Positions 1-6,523 of a stretch of 8,437 nucleotides of DNA are shown here, in pieces. Within the stretch, counting starts at the first letter, position 1; each line of letters starts with the position of its first letter. Source of the DNA: Rhodospirillaceae bacterium (lineage in GTDB: Bacteria > Pseudomonadota > Alphaproteobacteria > UBA828); the NCBI GenBank assembly GCA_028819955.1, contig JAPPKP010000433.1:1-8437 (forward strand). Reading direction: 5' to 3'. Made by a program: the position numbers and the translations under genes. Under the pieces are notes generated by a model that ran no database searches, was not told the DNA's origin, and saw only the letters and a list, made by a program, of their open reading frames with translations.

Positions 1-54
1 CAAACCGGACAACTCGTGTGCTACCTAAACCGGACACATCATCTGCTAGCGACA
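1..54. repeat. Two imperfect 25-bp direct repeats, possible insertion-sequence end
   Basis: Positions 1-25 and 26-50 align without gaps, matching at about 18 of 25 bases. The shared core is AAACCGGACA (2-11 and 27-36) and both units end near a GCTA motif. Read on the minus strand, the block starts TGTCGCTAGC at position 54 and runs off the left edge. Multiple short repeats inside a TGT-type terminus are known from IS21-family and related insertion sequences, and ACCGGACA-type motifs look familiar from such ends. No transposase coding is visible because the window stops here, so the mobile-element reading is an inference. The repeats could also be regulator binding sites for a gene to the left. 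Confidence 0.4.
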
Positions 55-69
55 CATTTCTACCCGCCG

Positions 70-97
70 TTGACACGCCGGCTTGGCTGCGGAGAAT
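70..97 (+). promoter_or_regulatory. Candidate sigma-70 promoter for the CUT2 operon
   Basis: A perfect -35 hexamer TTGACA (70-75) is followed after 16 bp by GAGAAT (92-97), which matches four of six bases of the -10 consensus, including the last three. Transcription would start near 104-105, leaving a leader of about 145 nt before the binding-protein start at 250. It is the best promoter match I found in the 249 bases upstream of the operon. The -10 is imperfect and GC-rich genomes often use divergent promoters. Confidence 0.35.
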
Positions 98-104
98 CGT
101 CCGG

Positions 105-136
105 GACGAGGATCGCCGAGTGGACGGCACCTCGTC
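105..136 (+). other. Leader hairpin at the predicted 5' end of the CUT2 transcript
   Basis: GACGAGG (105-111) pairs perfectly with CCTCGTC (130-136). A small internal loop separates it from a second stem, GCCG (115-118) with CGGC (125-128), closed by a 6-base loop. If the candidate promoter just upstream is real, this structure sits at the very 5' end of the mRNA, where a hairpin can slow decay. There is no following T run, so it is not a simple terminator. No known riboswitch motif was recognised. Confidence 0.35.
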
Positions 137-158
137 GTGACTTGCTCTCGTGAACTTG

Positions 159-172
159 CCCCCCCCCCTTTT
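159..172. repeat. C10T4 homopolymer tract in the leader
   Basis: Ten consecutive C (159-168) are followed directly by four T (169-172), about 80 nt before the start codon at 250. It is the longest mononucleotide run I noticed in the window. In a noncoding leader its length could vary by slippage and change spacing or structure. It is also a typical place for assembly or read error. Confidence 0.6.
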
Positions 173-249
173 CTCCGTGGCTGGATGCGAGAGCACTTGG
201 ACCTCACGCCACATCCGTTCGTAGGTCGAATGTCCACAGGGAGGAACCA

Positions 250-1209
250 ATGAAGAATTTGATTACAGCAACTGTCGCGTCGGCGGCGATCCTGGGCAGC
301 GTGCTGATTTCGGCCGCTTCGTTTGCCGATGAAGAAGAAAGAACCTTGAGAATCGTCATGATCACGCATGCTGCGGCGGGCGACAGCTTCTGGGCGCCGG
401 TCAAGAAGGGAGCCGAGGATGCAGCGGCTCTGATCGGGGCGGATCTCAGCTACCAGGCCCCGGAAGGCGGGGCCGACATGGTGGCGATGAACAACCTGAT
501 TCGTGCCGCCACCGTTCAGGAACCGGACGGGCTGGTCGTGGCGGTCACCGACGTGGACGCCCTGGGGCCGTCGATTCGGGCGGCGGTGGATGCCGGGATT
601 CCGGCTGTATCGATCAACCTCGGTGTGGGCACGCAGGAGCAGACCGGCACCATGTTCTTTGTCGGAGAAGACCTGTACGAAGCCGGCGTGATCTCCGGAA
701 AGCGGCTCAAGGCGCTTGGCGGCACCAAGGCGGTGTGCTTCAACGTGATACCCGGCAACGTCCTTCTCGACGCGATTTGCAATGGTCTGGATGAGGGCTT
801 CGGCAGCCCGGCCGAAGTCATACCGTCCAACTGGAATCCCGCAGACGTCGCCGCCAGGACAAGAGGCGTTCTCGAGTCCGATCCGGATGTCGATACCATC
901 GTCTCGATGAGCACGACCAATGCGCCCACGATCGCGGATACGGTCGAAGAGATGGGCTTGGCCGACGAGGTCCTTCACTCGACCTTCAACCTCTCCGAGG
1001 AGGTGCTGGAAGACATCCGCGACGGCAGGATCACCTTTACCATCGACCAGCAGCCCTACTTGCAGGGATACCTGCCGGTGATCGCGCTCAATCTGAAGGC
1101 CCGCTATGGAATCACGTTCATCGTGGATCACATCGGTTCCGGCCCGCTGGTCGTTGACGCGTCCAACGCCGCGGACGTTCTCGAACAGACGAAGAGAGGG
1201 TATCGATAA
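250..1209 (+). CDS. CUT2-type sugar ABC transporter, periplasmic substrate-binding protein
   Basis: This 319-residue protein is the periplasmic ligand receptor of the importer encoded with the next two genes. A Sec-type signal peptide is clear: MKN, a hydrophobic stretch, then a likely cleavage after SFA at residue 26. The mature part follows the ribose/fructose-binding (Peripla_BP_4, RbsB/FrcB-like) pattern, with IVMITH then GDSFW at the start of the first lobe, GLVVAVTD and IPAVSIN strands in the middle, and DQQPYLQGY near the C-terminus as the second-lobe and hinge signature. Length is normal for the family. The ATG is preceded by an AGGGAGG Shine-Dalgarno at 238-244. It is the first gene of the operon. 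The ligand is probably a monosaccharide or similar small polar compound but cannot be named. Codon third positions are richer in A/T than in the right half of the window. Confidence 0.9.
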   Translation: MKNLITATVASAAILGSVLISAASFADEEERTLRIVMITHAAAGDSFWAPVKKGAEDAAALIGADLSYQAPEGGADMVAMNNLIRAATVQEPDGLVVAVTDVDALGPSIRAAVDAGIPAVSINLGVGTQEQTGTMFFVGEDLYEAGVISGKRLKALGGTKAVCFNVIPGNVLLDAICNGLDEGFGSPAEVIPSNWNPADVAARTRGVLESDPDVDTIVSMSTTNAPTIADTVEEMGLADEVLHSTFNLSEEVLEDIRDGRITFTIDQQPYLQGYLPVIALNLKARYGITFIVDHIGSGPLVVDASNAADVLEQTKRGYR

Positions 1210-1226
1210 ACCGCGATTGGCGGCGC

Positions 1227-1252
1227 GCGGTCTGCACGAAAGTGCGGACCGC
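1227..1252 (+). other. Intercistronic hairpin 1 with GAAA loop
   Basis: The arms at 1227-1237 and 1242-1252 form an 11-bp stem with one G-U wobble, closed by a GAAA tetraloop (1238-1241), a GNRA-type loop that strongly favours folding. It lies 17 nt after the binding-protein stop codon. No T run follows. In transporter operons such structures usually protect the upstream binding-protein message from 3' exonucleases, giving more receptor than permease. That role is inferred here. Confidence 0.55.
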
Positions 1253-1268
1253 TTCGTCGTCGCAGTCG

Positions 1269-1294
1269 GGGCGCCGTGCTGCGTCGCGGCGCCC
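1269..1294 (+). other. Intercistronic hairpin 2
   Basis: GGGCGCCG (1269-1276) pairs perfectly with CGGCGCCC (1287-1294). Two further inner pairs (a U-G wobble and a G-C) leave a 6-base loop at 1279-1284. It follows the first hairpin after only 16 nt and ends about 57 nt before the permease start. The pair fills much of the 142-nt gap between binding protein and permease. It lacks a poly-T tail, so partial termination or mRNA protection is more likely than full intrinsic termination. Confidence 0.5.
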
Positions 1295-1351
1295 ATGATC
1301 CCTCGGCCATAGACCCCTGGCATGCGCGGCTCGTCGAGCGAGGAGCAATAG

Positions 1352-2443
1352 ATGACGGTGGGCCGCGACGAGCGACTACTCCGGACCCCGCTGTTCGTGC
1401 GCGTCATGCGCCGGCCGGAACTCGGTGCGGTCGCAGGATTTGTGGTTGTGGTGGTGTTCTTCCTTTTCACCGCCAACGCGTCGATGTTCACGATAGCCGG
1501 GATCATGAGCTGGATGGTGCCGGCAGCTCAGCTCGGCATCCTGGCCGTAGCTGCGTCGCTTCTCATGATTTCGGGCGAATTCGATCTCTCGATCGGCTCG
1601 ATGATCGGCTTCGCCGGCATGGTTTTCGGGGCGTGTCTGGTGATTTGGGATTTGCCTCTCTGGCTTGCGATCGTCGTGACGTTCGCGATGGCGGCATGTT
1701 ACGGATTCATCAACGCCCAGATCGTGCTCCGAACCGGTTTGCCTTCGTTCATCGTCACGCTCGCCTTCATGTTCGGCCTCAAGGGCGCAACCCTGGTCGG
1801 ACTCAAGCTCCTCACGGGCGTCACGATATTGACGGGCGTGAAGGAAGCCACTGAAGGCGACTGGCTGAGGCTGTTCCTCGCCGACGACGCGTTCGAATCG
1901 GCATTCATGTGGATGGGATCCCAAGGCTGGATCGACACGTTCAGAAGCGGCGTGCCCAAGGCGAAAGGCGTGCCGGTTGAAGTGTTGTGGCTCCTGCTCC
2001 TCACGATCGTCGCCACATTCGTCCTGGTGCGAACCAGATTCGGCAACTGGATCTACGCGTCGGGAGGCGATGCCCACGCGGCGCGAACGTCCGGCGTGCC
2101 GGTAGAGAGAGTGAAGACACTCCTTTTCATGGGCACCGCGTGCTCGGCCGCGCTGGTCTCGATCATTACCGTGTTGACGGTCGGTACGACGCACACCCTG
2201 GCCGGCACGCTGAAGGAATTCGAAGCCGTTATCGCGGCGGTGGTCGGGGGCTGTCTCCTGACCGGGGGCTACGGATCGGCCATCGGCGCCGCCGTGGGGG
2301 CGATAATCTTCGGCATGGTCCAAATCGGTTTGACTTACACGAGCTTCGACCTCGACTACTACCTCGTCTTTCTCAGCGGGATGCTGTTGGCCGCCGTCGC
2401 CGCCAACAACTACATCCGTCGGCGCGTTACGGGTGAACGCTGA
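1352..2443 (+). CDS. CUT2-type sugar ABC transporter, inner-membrane permease (RbsC/FrcC-like)
   Basis: This 363-residue, very hydrophobic protein should form the translocation channel, probably as a homodimer as in RbsC-type systems. Family signatures are in order: GEFDLSIGS at residues 75-83 (the RbsC-type FDLS motif), then the [14 protein letters not shown] loop, then a glycine-rich segment [10 protein letters not shown]...GGYGSAIGA near the C-terminus. About eight to ten membrane segments are visible. Between the middle segments lies a polar stretch with KEATEGDW and RSGVPKAKG; this makes the protein longer than ribose permeases but is usual for FrcC-like members. The ATG at 1352 has GAGGAG at 1340-1345, six bases upstream. 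The stop codon overlaps the ATPase start (TGATG), indicating translational coupling. Confidence 0.92.
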   Translation: MTVGRDERLLRTPLFVRVMRRPELGAVAGFVVVVVFFLFTANASMFTIAGIMSWMVPAAQLGILAVAASLLMISGEFDLSIGSMIGFAGMVFGACLVIWDLPLWLAIVVTFAMAACYGFINAQIVLRTGLPSFIVTLAFMFGLKGATLVGLKLLTGVTILTGVKEATEGDWLRLFLADDAFESAFMWMGSQGWIDTFRSGVPKAKGVPVEVLWLLLLTIVATFVLVRTRFGNWIYASGGDAHAARTSGVPVERVKTLLFMGTACSAALVSIITVLTVGTTHTLAGTLKEFEAVIAAVVGGCLLTGGYGSAIGAAVGAIIFGMVQIGLTYTSFDLDYYLVFLSGMLLAAVAANNYIRRRVTGER

Positions 2444-3243
2444 TGGCAGGCGATCCGGCACCGGGCGGTGCCCCCATGGTGGAGGCAAGGGACCTCAAGA
2501 AGCACTTCGGCGCGGTCGTGGCGTTGGCCGGGGTGTCGCTTGCGGTCCGCCCGGGCGAGGTTCTTTGCCTGCTTGGTGACAACGGTGCCGGCAAGTCGAC
2601 CGTCATCAAGATCCTGTCGGGCGTCTTCCGGCCGACCGAGGGTCAGATCTTCGTAAACGGGACGGAGGTTCGTCTCCGGAACCCGCGCGAGGCCCTGGAT
2701 CTCGGGATTGCCACCGTTCACCAGGATCTCGCCATGATCCCGCTGATGTCGGTGATGCGGAATTTCTTCATGGGGCGGGAGCCGGTCAAATCGTTCGGCC
2801 CAATCCGTCTCTTCGACATACGGCGCGCCGTGCAGACAGCGCGCGAGGAAATGGCGTGGATCGGCATCGACGTACGCGACCCGCACCAGGCGGTGGGGAC
2901 GTTGTCGGGAGGAGAGCGGCAGTGTCTGGCGATTGCGCGAGCGGTGCATTTCGGCGCTCGGGTCCTGATCCTCGACGAGCCGACGTCGTCGCTCGGCGTC
3001 CACCAGACCGCGACCGTGCTGAAGTACGTCGATCACTTGAGGACGCGCGGCCTCAGCGTGATCTTCATCACGCACAACGTTCATCATGCCTTCGCCGTCG
3101 GCGACAGGTTCATGGTTCTGAACCGCGGCCGAACGCTCGGCAACTGGGACAAAGGCGATATCGCGCTGGAAGAACTGGAAACGGCGATGGCCGGAGGAAG
3201 GGCGCTTCGCGAGATTTCCGAAGAGCTCGGGAGGGCCGTATGA
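2443..3243 (+). CDS. CUT2-type sugar ABC transporter, single-domain ATP-binding protein (FrcA-like)
   Basis: This 266-residue cytoplasmic ATPase powers the importer. All catalytic motifs are intact: Walker [10 protein letters not shown] (residues 45-53), signature LSGGERQ (154-160), Walker B VLILDEP (174-180) and switch histidine H211 in FITHN. It has one nucleotide-binding domain, whereas RbsA-type CUT2 ATPases have two fused domains and about 500 residues. FrcA-type proteins are single-domain like this one, and the order binding protein, permease, ATPase also matches frcBCA. The start is placed at 2443 because it overlaps the permease stop by one base; M12 (2476) is an alternative start, since the first 11 residues are Gly/Pro/Ala-rich and outside the domain. 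It is the last clear gene of the transporter. Confidence 0.92.
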   Translation: MAGDPAPGGAPMVEARDLKKHFGAVVALAGVSLAVRPGEVLCLLGDNGAGKSTVIKILSGVFRPTEGQIFVNGTEVRLRNPREALDLGIATVHQDLAMIPLMSVMRNFFMGREPVKSFGPIRLFDIRRAVQTAREEMAWIGIDVRDPHQAVGTLSGGERQCLAIARAVHFGARVLILDEPTSSLGVHQTATVLKYVDHLRTRGLSVIFITHNVHHAFAVGDRFMVLNRGRTLGNWDKGDIALEELETAMAGGRALREISEELGRAV

Positions 3244-3245
3244 CA

Positions 3246-3280
3246 GGCGCGATGCGACCGCGGCTGGGCCGGCTCGCGCC
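3246..3280 (+). other. Weak hairpin after the CUT2 ATPase gene
   Basis: GGCGCGA (3246-3252) pairs perfectly with TCGCGCC (3274-3280). A short inner stem, CGGC (3261-3264) with GCCG (3268-3271), is possible. It begins 2 nt after the ATPase stop, in the 99-nt gap before the oxygenase gene. There is no T run, so intrinsic termination is doubtful. It could be an mRNA-protecting 3' structure that marks the end of the transporter unit. In such GC-rich sequence, chance pairing of this size is common. Confidence 0.25.
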
Positions 3281-3342
3281 GCCACCCGATTGACACCGTG
3301 TGTGGAGGCCCGCCCGGCGATCGTGCAAAGGAGACACAGACG

Positions 3343-4341
3343 ATGAGTCTCAGCAGGGAACAACTGGAGGCGTACAGGCAAGACGGCTTCCTGCACGTCC
3401 CCGATCTCTTTCGCCCGGCCGAGCTCGCGCCCGTGATCGCCGAGCTGGACGAGCTGGTCGACGGCATCGCGGCGATGCTGCACGAGCGCGGCCACATCGC
3501 CGACACCCACGCCGACAAGGGCTTCGCCACCCGTCTTGCCGCCATCAACCGGGACTTCCCCGGCGCCGCCGTGCTCGCCATCCTGCGCGGCAGGCTGGGG
3601 CCGGCCCTGGCGGAGCTCTGGCGCTCGCACAAGCTCCTCGACATCGTCGAGCAGCTCATCGGCCGCGACATCGACGGCCATGCCAACTGGGTGCTCCGAT
3701 CCAAGACGCCCGAGACCAGCCAGATGACCGTGCCGTGGCACCAGGACGCCGCCTACTTCACGCCGGATGCGGAGGCCACGTTCATTCCCACCATCTGGAT
3801 TCCGCTGGTCGACGCGACGCGGGAGAACGGCACGCTGCAGTTCCTGCGCGGTGCCCACAACCCGCCCCGGATCTACCACCACGACATCGAGAGCCAGACC
3901 ACGGCCAACCGCGATTCCTGGTATCTCATCATGGATGGGGCGGACGTCGCGGCCGAGGAGATCGTGACCTGCGAGGCGCCGCTGGGCTCGGTCATCCTCC
4001 ACAGCAACCTGATCCCCCACCGCTCAACGGAGAACCACAGCGACGCGGTGCGTTGGGCCGTCGACCTGCGCTGGCATGCGCCCGGCACGCCGCCCGGCAT
4101 CAACGTTCCGTCCGTGCCGATGCGGCGCGCGGACGAGCCCGGACTCAAGCCCGATTTCAAGGCCTGGGCCAGTGAGTTCGAGGTGAAATGGCAGGAGCGT
4201 AACCGCCGCGACGATCCCGAGGAGCTCGAGTTCACGGTCGACGGCACCTGGCTCGCCCGCTGGGAGGACGCGCCGAAAGCGGGCCCGCGCTTCATGGACC
4301 GCGGCGCGCTGCGCGGCGTGCTCGAAGGCGCCTACGTCTGA
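3343..4341 (+). CDS. Phytanoyl-CoA dioxygenase (PhyH) family iron/2-oxoglutarate oxygenase
   Basis: This 332-residue cytoplasmic enzyme belongs to the PhyH branch of the Fe(II)/2-oxoglutarate oxygenases, which couple oxidative decarboxylation of 2-oxoglutarate to hydroxylation or related oxidation of a small molecule. The N-terminal LSREQLEAYRQDGFLHVPDLF is the usual family opening. The metal ligands are visible as H133 and D135 in WHQDAAYF and distal H226 in IPHRSTEN. R237, 11 residues after H226, has the spacing of the 2-oxoglutarate-binding arginine in characterised PhyH enzymes. The start at 3343 is chosen over the open frame to 3298 because AAAGGAGA (3327-3334) sits eight bases before it. 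Bacterial members act on very varied substrates, so phytanoyl-CoA should not be assumed. It follows the CUT2 genes on the same strand and converges on the CUT1 operon. Codon use is closer to the latter. Confidence 0.9.
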   Translation: MSLSREQLEAYRQDGFLHVPDLFRPAELAPVIAELDELVDGIAAMLHERGHIADTHADKGFATRLAAINRDFPGAAVLAILRGRLGPALAELWRSHKLLDIVEQLIGRDIDGHANWVLRSKTPETSQMTVPWHQDAAYFTPDAEATFIPTIWIPLVDATRENGTLQFLRGAHNPPRIYHHDIESQTTANRDSWYLIMDGADVAAEEIVTCEAPLGSVILHSNLIPHRSTENHSDAVRWAVDLRWHAPGTPPGINVPSVPMRRADEPGLKPDFKAWASEFEVKWQERNRRDDPEELEFTVDGTWLARWEDAPKAGPRFMDRGALRGVLEGAYV

Positions 4342-4400
4342 CCGCTGCCCGAGCAGTGACCGGGGTGCCGTGCCCGCTCAGGCTTTTGGTGTGACTTGCC

Positions 4401-5453
4401 TCAACGCCTGATCCTCCTGCCGCTGTTGCGGTCGAAGAGCCTGGCCTTGCCAGGATCGAGATCGATGCCGACCGCCGAGTCCAGCGCGCCCTCGTAGTCC
4501 TTGTCGGCGCGGACCACGACCTGCTCCCCGTTCATGTCGCAGGTCACGATGGTCTCGTTGCCGGTCATCTCGGTGGAATAGATGCGCGCCCGCAGCATGG
4601 CTTCGCCCGCGGGCGCGAGCGTCGCGTCTTCGGGCCTGAAGCCGAGATAGACGTCACCGCGGGCGGCGACGCTGCCGAGCGGCACTGCGCCGTCGGGCAC
4701 CGCGAAGGTACCGTTCTCCACCTCCCCCTTGACGATGTTCATGGCCGGTGCGCCGATGAAGCGGGCCACGAAGAGATTGGCGGGGTCGTCGTAGATCTCC
4801 TTCGGCGGGGCGACCTGCTGCAGCACCCCTTCGTCCATCACCGCGACCCGATGCGCGAGCGTCATCGCCTCCACCTGGTCGTGGGTCACGTAGATGGTCG
4901 TCACGCCGAGCTCGGACTGCAGGCGCTTGAGCTCCACGCGCATGGCGATGCGCAGCTTGGCGTCGAGGTTGGAGAGCGGCTCGTCCATCAGGAACGCCGA
5001 CGGCGTGCGCACCATGGCGCGGGCGAGCGCCACCCGCTGGCGCTGGCCGCCGGAGAGCTGGCGCGGGTAGCGGTGCAGCAGGTCCTCCAGGTGCACCTTC
5101 TCCGCCGCAGCGCGCACCGCCGCGTCGAGCTCGGCCGCCGGCGTGCCGCGCAGCTTCAGCGGATAGCCGATGTTCTTCGCGACGGTCATGTGCGGATAGA
5201 GCGCGTAGGACTGAAAGACCATCGCGACGTTGCGATATTTGGGCAAGACGTTGGTGACGTCCTGGTCGCCGATCTCGATCGTGCCGCCGCTCACGGTCTC
5301 CAGCCCCGCCACCATGCGGAGCGCCGTGGTCTTGCCGCAGCCGGATTCGCCGAGCAGAACCAGAAACTCGCCGTCGGCGATATCGAGGCTCAGGTTCTTG
5401 ACCACCTCGTTGTTGCCGAAGGACTTGCGCACATCGATCATTCGGACGCGCAT
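4401..5453 (-). CDS. CUT1-type sugar ABC transporter, ATP-binding protein (MalK/UgpC-like)
   Basis: This 350-residue ATPase has the two-part MalK/UgpC architecture: an N-terminal nucleotide-binding domain and a C-terminal TOBE-type regulatory region (roughly residue 235 onward, with YLGFRPEDA). Motifs are complete: Walker A GESGCGKTT (35-43), Q-loop VFQSYALYPHMT (79-90), signature LSGGQ (133-137), Walker B AFLMDEP (153-159), D-loop SNLD and switch H191 in VTHDQVEAMTL. The start at 5453 is preferred because GGAG lies seven bases upstream and the protein then begins directly with the domain. A much longer frame to 5681 would overlap the MalG gene and add a Arg/His/Ala-rich non-homologous tail. 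Only 17 nt separate it from the MalG-type gene upstream. Such ATPases energise CUT1 permease pairs and are sometimes shared among systems. In a 40-codon stretch around the Walker B motif, every codon ends in G or C by hand count. Confidence 0.93.
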   Translation of the reverse strand: MRVRMIDVRKSFGNNEVVKNLSLDIADGEFLVLLGESGCGKTTALRMVAGLETVSGGTIEIGDQDVTNVLPKYRNVAMVFQSYALYPHMTVAKNIGYPLKLRGTPAAELDAAVRAAAEKVHLEDLLHRYPRQLSGGQRQRVALARAMVRTPSAFLMDEPLSNLDAKLRIAMRVELKRLQSELGVTTIYVTHDQVEAMTLAHRVAVMDEGVLQQVAPPKEIYDDPANLFVARFIGAPAMNIVKGEVENGTFAVPDGAVPLGSVAARGDVYLGFRPEDATLAPAGEAMLRARIYSTEMTGNETIVTCDMNGEQVVVRADKDYEGALDSAVGIDLDPGKARLFDRNSGRRIRR

Positions 5454-5470
5454 GGCCGGGCTCCAGTGCT

Positions 5471-6523
5471 CTAACCCTTGATCGCGCCGACCAGCAGCCC
5501 GCGCGCGATGTGACGTTGGAGCAGGAATGCCGTGAGCACGATGGGCGCGATCATGATGACGATCAGGACGGACATGTACCACCACTGCGGCCCGCGCGTC
5601 GCGTTCTGCGCGGCCACGAGCATCGGCATGGTCTGCGCGTCCGCCGTCGAGATGAAGAGCGCGAGCAGATACTCGTTCCACGCCAGGATGAGGATGAGGA
5701 GCGAGGTCGCCGCCAGCCCCGGCCGCGCGAGCGGCAGCACGATGGTGAAGAAGATGCGGAGCCGCGAGGCGCCGTCGATCTGGGCGCTCTCCTCCAGGTC
5801 CAGCGGGATGCCGGCGAAGAAGTCGCGCATGAGCCAGACGACGATGGGCAGGTTGACCGCGGTGTAAGTGGCGATCAGCGCGATGTGCGTATCAAGCAGG
5901 CCGATCCGCTGGAACATGAGGTAGACCGGCAGCACCACAACCACCGGCGGCAGAATGCGGTTCGAGATGATCCAGAACAGAATATCGTCGTTGCCGAGCG
6001 CGCGCCTGAAGTAGCGCCCGACTGCGGCCACGAAGAAGACGAAGAGGACGATCGCCACGGGTGCTGCGGCGAACAACGGAGCGCCGAGGCTGGTGACAGT
6101 GAAGACGGTGAGTCCCAGAAGGACCAGGAAGGCGAGGACGTTGCCGATCTTGACCCGGTACTGGATGCGGACCAGCGCATAGGCCGCGAAGGATCCGACC
6201 AGGACGCAGGCCACCGTGGCGCAGAAGGCTACGATGACCGAGTTTATGTAGGGGCGCAGCGTGTCGTTGCCGAGCTCGAAGAGGATGTAGTGCCAGGCGT
6301 GCATCGAGGGCTCGAAGTCGATGAACGGAATGAAGTCGGGCCCGTCGTTGACCTGCACAGGCAGCTTGAACGACGTGATGAAGAGCCAGTAGAGCGGGAA
6401 CAGCACCACCAGCAGCCAGAGCACGAGCAGCGTGTAGACCAGCACCTTGGTGGCGGGCGCCATCGAGGTGATGTCGTACGGCATGAAGAGGCGCCGCAGC
6501 AGGGTGCGCTCGGGGATGTTCAC
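5471..6523 (-). CDS. CUT1-type sugar ABC transporter, MalG-like permease with extra membrane segments
   Basis: This 350-residue inner-membrane protein is the second half of the heterodimeric channel. The first membrane helix is at about residues 27-50. The coupling-loop EAA motif starts at E244 (EESAQIDGASRLRIFF), contacting the ATPase, and is followed by LILAWNEYLLALF, typical of MalG-like subunits. MalG homologues are usually about 270-300 residues. Here about 55 extra residues (roughly 126-182) lie between the second helix and the ILPPVVVVLPVY helix. They contain two hydrophobic stretches (about 127-147 and 153-168) and a basic turn, RYFRRAL. The start codon is GTG at 6523; it overlaps the stop of the MalF gene as GTGA and has AGGA seven bases upstream. 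The following gene is the ATPase, 17 nt away. Confidence 0.92.
   Translation of the reverse strand: MNIPERTLLRRLFMPYDITSMAPATKVLVYTLLVLWLLVVLFPLYWLFITSFKLPVQVNDGPDFIPFIDFEPSMHAWHYILFELGNDTLRPYINSVIVAFCATVACVLVGSFAAYALVRIQYRVKIGNVLAFLVLLGLTVFTVTSLGAPLFAAAPVAIVLFVFFVAAVGRYFRRALGNDDILFWIISNRILPPVVVVLPVYLMFQRIGLLDTHIALIATYTAVNLPIVVWLMRDFFAGIPLDLEESAQIDGASRLRIFFTIVLPLARPGLAATSLLILILAWNEYLLALFISTADAQTMPMLVAAQNATRGPQWWYMSVLIVIMIAPIVLTAFLLQRHIARGLLVGAIKG

Noticed and set aside
46..1506. Long open frame on the minus strand opposite the CUT2 binding protein
   Set aside because: It is antisense to a clear gene, is rich in Arg, Gly and His without any domain, and has no plausible start context. It is a product of high GC third positions on the other strand.
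3240..3293. 17-codon frame starting at an ATGA overlap with the CUT2 ATPase stop
   Set aside because: The product is short, Arg/Pro-rich and without features; the overlap alone is not enough to call a gene.
3290..3324. TTGACA at 3290-3295 as a promoter for the oxygenase gene
   Set aside because: No acceptable -10 hexamer occurs at 16-18 bp; nothing resembling TATAAT lies before the start codon.
2410..4020. 536-codon open frame on the minus strand across the CUT2 ATPase and oxygenase genes
   Set aside because: It spans two recognisable genes and their gap on the opposite strand, and its translation has no family motif.
4342..4400. Possible bidirectional terminator in the convergent gap
   Set aside because: A 6-bp stem (4343-4348 with 4353-4358) exists but no T run follows. 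The only T4 (4384-4387) follows a 3-bp pairing, which is too weak to call.
5454..5681. N-terminal extension of the CUT1 ATPase
   Set aside because: The extension would overlap the MalG gene and is low-complexity Arg/His/Ala sequence. A good ribosome binding site and domain start support 5453.
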